This document shows positions 1-10,492 of a DNA stretch of 64,000 nucleotides, one piece after another (positions within the stretch are counted from its first letter, which is position 1; every line of letters starts with the position of its first letter). Source of the stretch: Diogma glabrata (Eukaryota; Arthropoda; Insecta; Diptera; Cylindrotomidae); assembly GCA_963693315.1 (NCBI GenBank), contig OY856187.1, positions 41,467,242 to 41,531,241 of the forward strand, read 5' to 3'. The notes beneath the pieces were generated by a model. It searched no databases. It was not told the origin of the DNA and saw only the letters and a program-made list of their open reading frames with translations. Both the position numbers and the translations under genes were made by a program.

Positions 1-3
1 TAG

Positions 4-202
4 TTTTTGGTCTCACATACCAATCCCGACCAGCAAGATTTCTTCAAATTCAATGTTTCTATTCGTAATCACTTAAAATGAACGTCTTTTAAGCAAAAAA
101 TATGCAAATTTTCTTGTTTTGAAACTTACGGTACAGTTAGTTTTTTTGCTTTTTTAGAATCAATAGGTCCTAAAACGTCGAGAAATGCCAAAAAAAGTGG
201 AG
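4..202 (+). CDS. Candidate 5'-side exons of the SEA mucin-like membrane protein gene (gene continues to the left)
   Basis: Two short exons are proposed: 4-64, after an AG at 2-3 and before GT at 65, and 158-202, after TTTTTTAG and before GTAAGA. Their frame is open (about 35 residues, beginning FLVSHTNPDQQDFF). Both end in phase 1. The next recognised exon, at 10278, starts with exactly the two bases needed to complete that codon, so the joined frame runs on without a stop. The intron between them is 93 bp, a normal insect size. No signal peptide or initiator Met is visible, so the true start lies left of the window. The donor at 65 (GTAATC) is weak, and these exons rest on phase agreement and splice consensus only. 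Confidence 0.5.
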
Positions 203-805
203 GTAAGAATTTCGCTTTTGGCTCATGAATGCAATACTTAGGTTTTTTCAAAACCGAAGTAATTTTTTTAAAACCGAAGTAATATTTCTATTCAATTACA
301 CTTTACATGGGATCCAAAAAAACTTATTGTGCATGAGATCCAATAATATTTACAATATTAAGTAGGCTTTGGCATTTTATTCAAATTTAAATTTTAAAAA
401 TTTATAAAATATGTAAACCATGGTAACCACCAAATTTCATACAAAAAACATAGGTTGCTTTGATTTAAAAAGAAATTTATTTTAATGTTTGAAAATGTTA
501 GTTTTTAGTTTGGATTTAGTTTTTATTTATTTATTTATTTATTAATACAGTGTAGTTTCACATAAGGAAATCCTTTTTAAACCTAAGTTTATCGTGAACT
601 AAGTTTAATATTAAAATATTAATTATTCATTGATTAATTAAAAAAAAAAAAAAAAAGAATTAAATAATTGTGAAAATAAAGAATTATTGAAAATGTTACA
701 AAATCAATCTGGTGACATTAATGAACTGCTTTCTTTAATAAATAGTAATTTGAGTTCAAAAAGCCTAAACTTATTGATTATCACTTCTGTGCAATGACCA
801 AACCC

Positions 806-3667
806 TTAACATGAGGAGAAATGAAGCAAGCATTTCCTCTTGAAGTCAGAAGTTGATTCAAGAATTCTAATGCCTGCTTCAAGATTATTCCACAATCTAA
901 TACTCTCAACAAAGAACGATGATCTAAATTGTGAAGAAGGGCAACTGTTTGGAAGTTTCAGTAACTTATTTCGTTGAAATCTTGGAAAAATGAGAAGTTC
1001 ATAAAGATAGTCTGGACATTTATATTTTATTAAATTATGCAAAAATAGACAAGAACGATATTTAAGACAATTTTCAAGAGAACAATTTAAAATTTGAAAA
1101 GAAAAGGTAGAAATAGAACTAAATCTGTTTCGATTAAATATATATCTTGCGCAGTTATTAAATGTTACATTTAGTAAATCCCAACTTTTTCTTGAACAAT
1201 TATGGAAAATATTTGAGCAATATAGTAATTTGGGTATTATTAAAGCTCTAACAAGTTTCAAACGTAAATTGACAGGTGTGAAACTAACTGATTGATAAAG
1301 CATCCCTAAGCAACTGTTAACTTCACCACAAATTTTAATAACATGATCATCAAAAGTGAGATCATAATTAAGAATTAAACCTAATGATTTTGTTTTTTCA
1401 ACATAATTAATGACATTACCATCAAATAAAATGGGAGGAGGATTATTAATTTTCTTTCTGCTAATAATCATAGCATGTGATTTTAATGGGTTAACATAAA
1501 CACGATTCAAATTTGTCCAATCAGAAATAGAAGAAAGAGAAGCATTCATTTTATCAACACATAAATTAAATTGATCAAACGGAAAAGAACAATAAATCTG
1601 AGAGTCATCCGCATAAAGATGGGTATTGATGTCAACATAATCAGGAAGGTCATTAATAAAAATAGTGAATAATAAAGCAGATAAAATGCCACCTTGAGGA
1701 GTACCAGAGCTAATCTCAACTTGATGTGATAAAATATTATTAATAGAAACTTGTTGTTTGCGATTAGATAAAAACGATTTAATAAAGTTACAAGATCTGA
1801 TTGAGAATTTGAATTTATTTCTTAGTTTCAACAAAAGAGACATATGATCAACAAGATCAAAAGCTTTTTTGAAGTCAAGGAAACAAATTATTGACACTTT
1901 ATTCTCTTCAAAGGCAAGGCAAAGATCATGAATAACTTTAAGCATTGCTGAATTAGTACTGAGTCCATTTCTAAACCCAGATTGAAATTTATAGAGAAGA
2001 GAATTATTATCAACATAACTTTGAATTTGGTTTTTCAATACTTTTTCCAAAACTTTTGATAATGATGGTAAAATGCTAATTGGCCTGAAGTCTTCTAGAT
2101 TAGTTGGATTTGATTTTTTTGGGATAGGTTTTATAATACTACATTTCCAATGCTCAGGGAAATAAGACTGTGTAATACAGTTATTGACAATATAAGTGAT
2201 AAATGGGATGATGAAACAACCAAGCATTTTTATGAAAAATATTGGAATCTCATCAACACCACAAGCATTAGTTTTAATAGAACTAAGATAAAAATCGACA
2301 TCGATATCAGTGATAGTAGAGAATTCAAAACAACCAGCTTCATCACAATCATCATCAAAAGTTACCAGATGTGCAGTTTTTTTAGAAAATGAATTTGAAA
2401 AATAGTTATTGAATTCTTCAGCCGAAAAACTGGTAATAACATTATTAGAATCTTTAGTAACACCATTATTTTTCAAATTATTCCATAATGTCTTAGAAGG
2501 AAGGTCTGGATCAATTTTAGAATTAAACCATTCACGTTGAAGATATTTTCTAAGATTAGTACATTTGTTACGAAGTTTTTTAAACATTATGAGATGATTG
2601 TTTTTAAGGTGAATGTTCACTTCAGATTTAAACGATGAATAGTAAAAATTTTTACGATTAATCAAATTTATTAGTGAATCGTTCATCCAAGGTGCAGCAG
2701 TGTTTTTCTTGATTTTAATTTTCCTCAAAGGAGCAAAAATATTCATTAATTTTTTTAATTCATCGGTCAAAACTTGAACTTGGTCATCAATATTAGAAAG
2801 ACAATAAATTTTATCAAAATCACATTTTGAAGCACAAAATAATAAATTATCTAAATTAATATTTTTGAAATTACGATAAAATTTAAAACTATTATTAACA
2901 AAAGAAGACATGTTGATTGAATAAGAACCAAATAATAAATCATGTGTCGTAAAGCTACCAATAGAAAGTTGGGAAAAACTTTTAACTAAGCTACGATTTT
3001 TGACAATTGACAGGTCAATTAAACTTGGATTACATCCGTCAACAAAATTAGTTGGTTCTTCAGAACAGATATTTAAGGAAATTGATGACAAAAAATTTAT
3101 AAAACTAGTTGTTTTTTTTAATTTAGAAAGAAGATTAATATTAAAATCTCCAACAATAATTAAATGAGGATATCTAATTGATAAATCAGAAAAAACACGC
3201 TTCAAATTATCAGAAATTTTATTATTGGGAGGATTGTAAACGACTCCAAAACACAATTTCTCGTTATTATTATTAATGATTTCAATGAATAAATATTCAA
3301 CAATACTATTTGATCTGCTTTTGCATACAATTTTACCCTTAATACTATTAAGTAAATAAATAGCAACACCCCCACCACGTTTTCCAACACGATCATGTCT
3401 GAATAAATTAAGTCCATTAATTGCAATTAAACGATCATTAATACTCTCATTAAACCAAGATTCAGAAATAGCAAGTGCATGTAAGTTTAAATTATTGATA
3501 ACAGAACGAATTTCATTTAGATTTGGTTTAAGACTTCCAGGATTAATATGAATAAAATTGAAATTATTATTGTTATTAAAAGCTGATTTTAAAATAATAT
3601 TATTAATGTTAAGAGTATTTGTGGAAAGTTTAAATGAATTAATCTGGGAAATTAAATTTTGATAGCC
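806..3667 (-). CDS. LINE A ORF2: APE-type endonuclease plus reverse transcriptase
   Basis: The frame is open for 953 codons, from just after a TGA at 3668-3670 to the stop at 806. The N-terminal part carries endonuclease landmarks (HINPGSL, SESWF, RHDRVGKRGGGVAIY, then GDFNI and a TTHDLL-type segment). The middle holds the reverse transcriptase with FRPIS, FLDFKKAFD, SGTPQGG and the catalytic YADDS (plus strand about 1600). The C-terminus is the thumb-like region ending KRKCLLHF. It copies the element's RNA at a nicked chromosomal target. There is no in-frame ATG before the endonuclease, so translation must start further upstream in another frame or by reinitiation. The family is clear; the clade is not. 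Confidence 0.9.
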   Translation of the reverse strand, partial: GYQNLISQINSFKLSTNTLNINNIILKSAFNNNNNFNFIHINPGSLKPNLNEIRSVINNLNLHALAISESWFNESINDRLIAINGLNLFRHDRVGKRGGGVAIYLLNSIKGKIVCKSRSNSIVEYLFIEIINNNNEKLCFGVVYNPPNNKISDNLKRVFSDLSIRYPHLIIVGDFNINLLSKLKKTTSFINFLSSISLNICSEEPTNFVDGCNPSLIDLSIVKNRSLVKSFSQLSIGSFTTHDLLFGSYSINMSSFVNNSFKFYRNFKNINLDNLLFCASKCDFDKIYCLSNIDDQVQVLTDELKKLMNIFAPLRKIKIKKNTAAPWMNDSLINLINRKNFYYSSFKSEVNIHLKNNHLIMFKKLRNKCTNLRKYLQREWFNSKIDPDLPSKTLWNNLKNNGVTKDSNNVITSFSAEEFNNYFSNSFSKKTAHLVTFDDDCDEAGCFEFSTITDIDVDFYLSSIKTNACGVDEIPIFFIKMLGCFIIPFITYIVNNCITQSYFPEHWKCSIIKPIPKKSNPTNLEDFRPISILPSLSKVLEKVLKNQIQSYVDNNSLLYKFQSGFRNGLSTNSAMLKVIHDLCLAFEENKVSIICFLDFKKAFDLVDHMSLLLKLRNKFKFSIRSCNFIKSFLSNRKQQVSINNILSHQVEISSGTPQGGILSALLFTIFINDLPDYVDINTHLYADDSQIYCSFPFDQFNLCVDKMNASLSSISDWTNLNRVYVNPLKSHAMIISRKKINNPPPILFDGNVINYVEKTKSLGLILNYDLTFDDHVIKICGEVNSCLGMLYQSVSFTPVNLRLKLVRALIIPKLLYCSNIFHNCSRKSWDLLNVTFNNCARYIFNRNRFSSISTFSFQILNCSLENCLKYRSCLFLHNLIKYKCPDYLYELLIFPRFQRNKLLKLPNSCPSSQFRSSFFVESIRLWNNLEAGIRILESTSDFKRKCLLHFSSC

Positions 3668-3833
3668 TCAATAAGAGAGGCAAACATTTAGATATCATGA
3701 AAAAGGCATAATCAAAGGCACAGAAATAAAAATCAAGTGATGAAATAAACAACAAAATTAAAAAAGGAAACAAAAGAAAGCATTTCATAATAACACTCAC
3801 CAGATTGAAGATAAAAAAGGTTAGATTTTCATA

Positions 3834-5131
3834 TACGAGGGCAATTTGATTAGTCCGTGATATTGTCAACAGAAGGCGTTCGGATCGGCGAGGTGAATAT
3901 GGTTTTGACATCTGTCATCATATTTAGCGAGCCAAAAAAAATTTGAATTGAATCTATCAATAAACAAATTTTCTACAGCCTTCGAAAGAGAAAAAGATTC
4001 TAAATTTTCGAAACGATTGAAAAAAGTGAATTCCGTGGTCTTATTAAACATCACTTTTTGCGGGGAAAAACCATCAAACAAACTAAAGCAAAGTTACAGA
4101 AGTATTACAGTGACTCTGCTCCATCGTATGGAATGGTGCAAAAGTGGTTCAACGACTTTCGATGTAGCCGTACAAACACAAATAATGCAACACGTTCGAG
4201 ACGCCCAAAAGAGGTTGTAATTCCACATTTCATCGATAAAATCCATGATATCGTGTTGGCCGACCGCCGCTTAAAGATTGACGAGATAGCTGAGATGGTG
4301 AACGTTTCAACCGAACGCGTGCATTCCATTTTACACGAAGAACTGGGAATGAGAAAGCTATCGGCGAGATGGTTGCCGCACTTGCTAAGTCCGGAGCAAA
4401 AGCGATTTCGTGAAACCACTTTGGAACAGTGTTTGAAGATGAATAAGCGCAATCCACCTGAGTTTCTTCGCCGTTTTGTGACCGTTGATGAAACGTAAAT
4501 CCATCACTATACACCTGAGTTGAAAGAACAGTCAAACAGTGGACTTTTCCAGACGAACATGCTCCGAAGAAGGCAAACACCGTCATTTCGGCCGGTAAGG
4601 TTATGGCCACCGTTTTTTGGGATGAGCAAGGGATATTGCTGATCAACTATTTAGAAAAGGGAAGAACAATAACAGGGCAATATTATTGTGCTCTGCTTGA
4701 TAAATTCGATGCTGCATTGAAGGTGAAACGTGCCCATTTGAAAAAGAAGAAAATCCTGTTCCACCATGACAATGCACCAGCTCATTCGTGTCTTTTTACA
4801 ACCCAAAAATTACTCGAATTGCGTTACGAATTGCTGCCTCACCCACCGTATTCTCCAGATTTGGCTCCCTGCGACTTCTTTCTATTTCCCAACTTGAAGA
4901 AATGGCTCGGAGGAAAAAGATTCACAATAAATGAGGAGGTCATCGCCGAAACAAATGCCTATTATGAAGAGTTCCCGAAATCATATTTTTTGACCGGCTT
5001 GCAAAAGTTGGAAAAACGTTGGGCTCGGTGAATCGAGCTAAAAGGTGACTACGTTGAAAAATAAAATAACAGTTATCCCAAAAACCAGTTCTTTCATTTC
5101 AATATCACGGAATTTTCAAATTGCCCTCGTA
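3834..5131 (+). mobile_element. mariner (Tc1/mariner) element nested in LINE A
   Basis: The element is 1298 bp, the usual mariner size. It has about 30-bp imperfect terminal inverted repeats beginning TACGAGGGCAATTTG and sharing a second block (TCCGTGATAT) further in. It is flanked by TA on both sides (3832-3833 and 5132-5133), the target duplication of this superfamily. It inserted into the inter-ORF region of LINE A, so it is younger than that LINE copy. The encoded transposase is broken, so it is not autonomous now. Confidence 0.95.
4004..5031 (+). pseudogene. mariner transposase, inactivated
   Basis: The protein reads from an N-terminal helix-turn-helix region (EKSEFRGLIKHHFLRGKTIK) through a second DNA-binding helix to the DD34D catalytic domain. 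The three Asp signatures are VTVDET, HHDNAPAHS and YSPDLAPCD, with 34 residues between the second and third Asp, as in mariner. Lesions: the Trp after VTVDET is replaced by a TAA stop (4496-4498); a one-base shift near 4533 moves the second half to another frame; the initiator ATG is not visible after a TAA at 4001. The C-terminus (GLQKLEKRW) is intact. Overall similarity is to irritans/mellifera-type mariners, as a family-level judgement. Confidence 0.93.
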
Positions 5132-5169
5132 TATTTGTTTTTGACATTATCTTCGGAAAAAGAGAGCTC

Positions 5170-5961
5170 CTAAAAAACTTGGTTTGCGATAATCATAAGA
5201 TTTAGATCATTAATTGATGAGAAACTAGCTTTTCTGCCATTGTTAAAAGTAACATCAAGACCGATTTGTCCAACTTTGACATTTCTAATTTTTCGTTCCT
5301 TTTTAAATTTCATGGCCTCTTTGAAAAGTGCAAATTGATTTTTGGACATCGCAAATTGAATAAAGATCCTATTGAAATTTCCTGGTTCGTTAAAGATATT
5401 TTCAACGGTTAGACGGTTTGCAATTTTCATATAGTTGAAGAAGAATTCATCCTTGTTAAATTCAGATTCAAAGTTTAACAATAGAGAATCACTTTGATCA
5501 TTAAACTTGGTCCGGTAAGCTCTGACTCTTGGAGGATTTTCAAAACCAACAGCACTTGAAATCTTAGACACGATAATTTCATTAGAATCATTGACAATTT
5601 TGGGGATTCCATTGATGACCAGTTTTGTCCGGTTATTATTGAAATCATTCATTAAACTATCTTTATCTTCAAAGGAATTGACTTTGTTTTCAAGGGTAAC
5701 AACCTTTTTCTTGAGAGTTTCAATTTCTTGGTTAATTTCTTCCAAGAAAGCTTTCTTCAGATCCGAGAAATGATTAGAAATTGTATTACGCTGATCTTCA
5801 GCCCATAAGGCAATTGATTGATCCAATTTCTTTAAAGTCTCACTTTCGAGTAACTTGAATTTGTCATCCAATTGCTTCAGTTTTTCATCATCCAAATTAG
5901 ATTTATTTTCAACCTTGAAATTAGTTGAATTTGCAGTGAGAAAACTATTTCTTGTTATCAT
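5170..5961 (-). CDS. LINE A ORF1: coiled-coil nucleic-acid-binding type protein
   Basis: The product is 263 residues, starting at the ATG at 5961. Residues about 20-105 are rich in Glu/Lys/Leu heptads and predict a long coiled coil. After that comes KLVINGIPK and a basic C-terminal half with alternating hydrophobic residues, the layout of LINE ORF1 proteins (trimerising coiled coil, then an RNA-binding domain). It lies directly upstream of ORF2 on the same strand, which supports the role. ORF1 proteins coat the element's RNA. The exact ORF1 subtype cannot be named from sight; no zinc knuckle is visible. Confidence 0.75.
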   Translation of the reverse strand: MITRNSFLTANSTNFKVENKSNLDDEKLKQLDDKFKLLESETLKKLDQSIALWAEDQRNTISNHFSDLKKAFLEEINQEIETLKKKVVTLENKVNSFEDKDSLMNDFNNNRTKLVINGIPKIVNDSNEIIVSKISSAVGFENPPRVRAYRTKFNDQSDSLLLNFESEFNKDEFFFNYMKIANRLTVENIFNEPGNFNRIFIQFAMSKNQFALFKEAMKFKKERKIRNVKVGQIGLDVTFNNGRKASFSSINDLNLMIIANQVF

Positions 5962-6186
5962 CTTTAGTATTAATGTTTAGCAGATGTTTATAATACAATT
6001 TGATATAAATTAAAACTATACGATTTAAATAAATAAATTTTTCGGAGCTCAAAAATTTTCTGTCTATTCAATTTTCATTGCCTACTTAGAATCGTGTTTT
6101 TGAGAATAATAAATTTTTGTGCATCGGAACTTGTACTAAAAATATTTGAAAAATTGATGATGAAGTTTCAACATTGAAATAGTTAT

Positions 6187-6405
6187 TACTGCCGCGGTAA
6201 CGTAATTGATAAACGTGTATAGAAGGTCCGAAATTGATATAAAAGGTGGGAATTCATAAAACCCAGTCGATTCCAGTCCAAAACACGTAAAACGAAAGAT
6301 GGTGTTTTCTCTGAGAGAAGTACAAAAGTACTTTCAAATTGAATAAATTCAAATTATTTTCCTAGTTACTTGAATTTAATTGCTCACAACGATCTCAAAT
6401 GATTT
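6187..6405 (+). mobile_element. tRNA-derived SINE copy 1
   Basis: The head has an A-box-like GGTAACGTAATTG and a B-box-like GGTCCGAAATT. The body contains TTTTCTCTGAGAGAAG, and the tail holds CCTAGTTACTTGAATTTAAT followed by GCTCACAA. The same head, body and tail order recurs at 29106-29290 with many substitutions, which is what shows that this is a dispersed family. Confidence 0.55.
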
Positions 6406-8348
6406 CTTATTCAATACATCGGTGGATTTTGATGCTATGAAATAATGAAAATACCAATAATTATTTAAGTTTCCGTTATGAAAACTATATCAGATATAAT
6501 AAATAGTTCCGACTGATCAACATGTATGATTAGCAAATGACATACATTTAGCAGTAGTGGAAGTGTTCTATAAATAATCTGTACATAAAAACGAAATGCG
6601 CTCTGATAAACCAGAAATGTTTGGGGATCAAATGACGACGAAGAGGATAGCGAAGATAAAAATTTAGATGCTAGAATTTTAATTGGAAAAAGGTGACGAC
6701 AAGTCGATATAATGCTCGGCAGTTAAGATAAGACTTTGGAGAAATAATCTATACAGCCAGAAAAGTGGTAAGAGGACAAGGGGACAAGAAAACTTGTTAA
6801 CGATTAACTAAAAGCTTGATACGCAGATGTCATTAAGGACTAGTCAAAATTGAAAACCTTGCAGCAAAAGGGTGGCATTTTAAATTTTTAAACATGCAAT
6901 GATTCATGTAACAAACGATAGAACTATTTTTATAATTAGGTGAAAAAATAACAACGACTAAAATTTGGATCTGTCCCATTGCAAGGTCCTCAATTATATA
7001 ACACAAAACCCAAAAAACTAATCTAAAAAATGTGTTATCCATTGTAGGGGAACAAGTTTAACTTTCATATAAAATATACTCAAATATTTGACTTTCATAT
7101 AAAAAATAATATTAATTTTCCATAACTTTCTTAATATTAGAAAAAAATCAATTTAAATATCAGTAAACCGACATGCCAAAAGATAAACAAAAAATATCAA
7201 AAATATATAGTAATTTTTTTCAAATCACTAAAATTAATAATTCAAAGGGCCCGTTTGTTTTTTTTTTCCTTTTTTTTTACTTTACTAAGCAAAAATTCTT
7301 TTTTTTAATTCATCAGCCATTTTAATAAATGTAACAATTTTTTTCAATTTTTCCATTCTCTCATTTTATATTATTATTATCAAAAATAAATATCGTTTCG
7401 CTTCGTTTTTTATTATTCGTGAAACATGTGAATGAGATTTGTGACTGAGTATGCATATCTTTTTATGACATTTGCACGATATGGTACACATCATGTGCAT
7501 GACATATGGTATTAACTATTTTGTGCACGAGAATTTCGTATCATACACAATTACTGCACATTTCCTACCCTAAACTATCAGTTTTCAGATTGTTTTCCTG
7601 TGACTGCAAACATTTTACCGTACGTATGGCGGTAAATTCAAAACTTCCGAAAATTTAGTAAGCATTAAAAACATAGAATGATAAAGGTTTCAAGAACTTT
7701 GTATATATTATATCACTTTGTAACTATGAGAAAACTTCTATTAGTATTCGAACCTTCCTCATCATCAATTATTTTTCTTTTGAATGCACAAATTGCTTGT
7801 CCGATTTTCAGTAAATAATAATCTTTATTGTCTTTTTTCGATTTATATCAAAACAAATTAAAAGTTTTAATCATTATTTGTTTTATTAATATTTTCACGC
7901 TGTATAAACGTTCTGTAATTGGAAACATAATTTGAATAAATATCGTGTTTTAAACAAATTCTAATATATAATTAAATGTGTTAAAATTCTTTTCGAATAA
8001 ATCGAAAGCTTATATTAATTGTAATAAATAAATTTCTATAACCATATGAATATTTGTGTAATTCGTTAACCTTGTTAGCCATTATTGTTAAAGGTTGTTT
8101 TTAAGTTGTTCTAATTTTTTTTAGATTTCGTATAAATATTATAAATTTTTAATATGCTAAATTGGTAACTGTTTATGCTCTTTGCGTGTTGTTTGACACA
8201 TAAAAAAAATGTTTTCTTTATATCCCTTTATATCCCGAATATCCAATCGACGAAACCCTATAGATTTTCTTTTTTCCATTTTATTAATTATTAATAATTT
8301 ACTCCTAATTAATCGTTTTAAAAACCAAAGTAATTGTGAACGCAATTT
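6406..8348. other. Intron sequence of the mucin-like gene, no feature seen
   Basis: AT-rich intronic DNA with short homopolymers and no supported coding region or RNA gene. The few open frames of 60-70 codons have skewed composition and no recognisable domain. Confidence 0.5.
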
Positions 8349-8668
8349 TTTTTTTAACTACTAACTTGAGAAATCGTCATTATTTACTCGAACCCCCCAA
8401 TGAGAAGTAATTTTTCTCAAGCTAGGTCAATAATAATAACAAAACATTACCTAGGTTAATAATGACAAATTTTCCTTTATTTTTAATTGAAATGAACAAA
8501 AAAACACAAACAAATAATAATTGCATTCCTTTATTTCGTTTTATTTGTATGAAACTAAACTTCCAGGCTACTTGATATTTTAAGATATTTAAGAAATGAT
8601 ATGGAAAATGACTAATATCAAAATCTAATCAAAGCAAATATGATAATTAGTGTTAGTAGTTAAAAAAA
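8349..8668. mobile_element. Candidate MITE with 17-bp terminal inverted repeats
   Basis: TTTTTTTAACTACTAAC at 8349-8365 is the exact reverse complement of 8652-8668, giving a 320-bp element. Inside the left end a second stem pairs CTTGAGAAA with TTTCTCAAG (about 8365-8420). No clear target duplication was found, so the outer borders are uncertain. Confidence 0.45.
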
Positions 8669-8683
8669 TTCTATATATACCTC

Positions 8684-8782
8684 GGTTGAGAAGACTAATA
8701 TAGACCTCGAACATTATATCCATCGGTGCTACGCGCCTCAGGATATAAAAGTTCTCGGTCAATAATAGCTTACTTCTCAACC
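8684..8782. repeat. Imperfect hairpin, about 40-bp arms
   Basis: GGTTGAGAAG at 8684 pairs with CTTCTCAACC at 8773. Further in, CCTCGAAC plus TTATATCC pairs with GGATATAA plus GTTCTCGG, with a loop of about 17 bp that is GC-rich for this region. It is probably a small MITE remnant. Confidence 0.4.
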
Positions 8783-8799
8783 TTGTTCTATAATGTACT

Positions 8800-10277
8800 A
8801 TTATTTAAAAAATGGATAACTCAATAATAAATCTCATTATTTTATGACATAGGCCAATGTTTCATGATAAGATTGAGGAAAATAAAATAAAATAAAATAA
8901 AAAGTAAAAATAAATTTTTTAAAAAGCTGAGACACAATACTAAAATGAGGTTGGCAATAATCCAGCATATTTTTCGATCATGTGACGTATTGTCGTGCTT
9001 AATTATTTAAGATCACATATAGGTAAAATGCCAGTGGTATATCTCATGTTAACTCGAATGTCAATGGAACTGAAATACAAATTTTTAAAGAAATTCATTA
9101 CCGTAAGGACAATATGTAAAGTAATCTAAATCCTATTCATGATTTTTGTCTGATATTCGCAAAAAAAGTGATACTTTTTATACAATCTCTTTCACTCTTG
9201 AAAATAGTTAAATTAACTGTGGCAACACAATAACGCCGCCTCGCCTCCTACCCATTAATAATAAAGTTTCAATGATGGATTATCCTTTAAATAATAAAAG
9301 TTAAATGATGATGATTTCAGATGTAAACAAAATTGTTTTTGTTCAGAAGTGACACAAACTCATAAATCAAAACCAAACATTCTTATTTTTCGTTTACGAT
9401 ATTTTCCGAAACAAACCACATAATTCTTCCGCAAACTTATATAAACTTCCGAACATCAAATTAACGAATAATTCTTAATCTGAAAGCAAATAAAAGAAAA
9501 TATATAACTAACAAAAATTTTCACAAATTTCACTTTAAATTTAATTTTAAAACGACTGAATTAATAATGATTGGAATTCTAATAGACACTAAATCGCCTA
9601 AACTTGAAATATTATAGATTGACTTTGAAAGCCTAAAAAAAATAAGTTTACACAATGATTTATGTATTATACGGTTAAATCAATATTTATATTTTGTTGA
9701 TAGGTTTAATTCCAATTGAAAACATTGACTCAGCTACATATATGCCTTTAAAATATAGGTTCACATACGTTTTATTTATGAAAGTATTAAATTAGTATTT
9801 GTACCGTTGATTCCCCCCATGTAGGAACGTAGGCTTTCAATCCAATTTTCTAATTGAGTTTCACCCAACATCCTATGCAACAAAAGACCAACATAAAATC
9901 AAAATAATAGCATCCCAACATTGATAAAAAAAATTCGTTTTATAAATCCGTTTTATTAATTTCAGAATTAAAACTGTGTATAACATAATTACTGTGCAGT
10001 TAGTTTCCGCCTTTTATTTAAATTCCATATTTGGTAACCATAATTTAAATTAATTTAATTTAAATAAACAGTTAAATTATTTAATGGAATATTACAACTT
10101 TAATAATAATTTCTGTGCATTAATTTACACCTTAATTACAAGTGTATTGTAAATTCTTTTAGTTGTTTTTTGCAATATAATAATTATTTTATTATTCCTA
10201 CACATCTGTTATTATTCAATAAAATTTTAAGAAATTTAAATATGTAATATTAATTTTGATATTTTTATAATTTTCAG
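8800..10277. other. Intron sequence, no feature seen
   Basis: AT-rich sequence that ends in a pyrimidine tract and the ATTTTCAG acceptor of the exon at 10278. A short AAAAT repeat lies near 8880. Confidence 0.5.
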
Positions 10278-10492
10278 ATAATTTTTACTATAATTCACCA
10301 CAGTCACAAGGACGATTTGTGCCGTCATTTCAAAATTCACGCAATAGTTTTTTACAAGGTGGTTTAACACATGGTGATAGAGGATTACGTAGCCAACCGG
10401 ATTCATATCAAGAGCAAACATTATTTATTGGAAGTGGTAATTCTCATCAAGATACAACACCAAATTACTTTTCATCGTTTCCATCCTATACG
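10278..10492 (+). CDS. Exon of the SEA mucin-like membrane protein gene
   Basis: This is an internal exon of 215 bp. The acceptor is ATTTTCAG and the donor GTAAGC. The first two bases finish a codon from the previous exon; the rest encodes 71 residues (NFYYNSPQSQGRFVPSFQ to SSFPSYT) rich in Ser, Gln, Asn and Pro, with no Cys, like the other extracellular low-complexity parts of this protein. It ends in phase 0, matching the exon at 30411. The intron that follows is 19.9 kb and full of repeats. Confidence comes from splice sites, phase and matching composition, since low-complexity sequence has no domain to recognise. Confidence 0.8.

Larger units (their letters stand above)
521..5990 (-). mobile_element. 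Non-LTR retrotransposon (LINE A), nearly full length, minus strand
   Basis: Read on the minus strand this is ORF1 (5170-5961), a short inter-ORF stretch split by a mariner insertion, ORF2 (open from 3667 down to 806), a 3' UTR and a tail of AATA-type repeats (plus-strand TTTA repeats at about 521-542). Such short-repeat 3' tails are usual in CR1/Jockey/I-type LINEs. The 5' end cannot be fixed; it lies between 5961 and the SINE at about 6187. ORF2 has no internal stop, so the copy looks fairly young. It sits in a 10-kb intron of the mucin-like gene, in antisense orientation. Confidence 0.85.
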
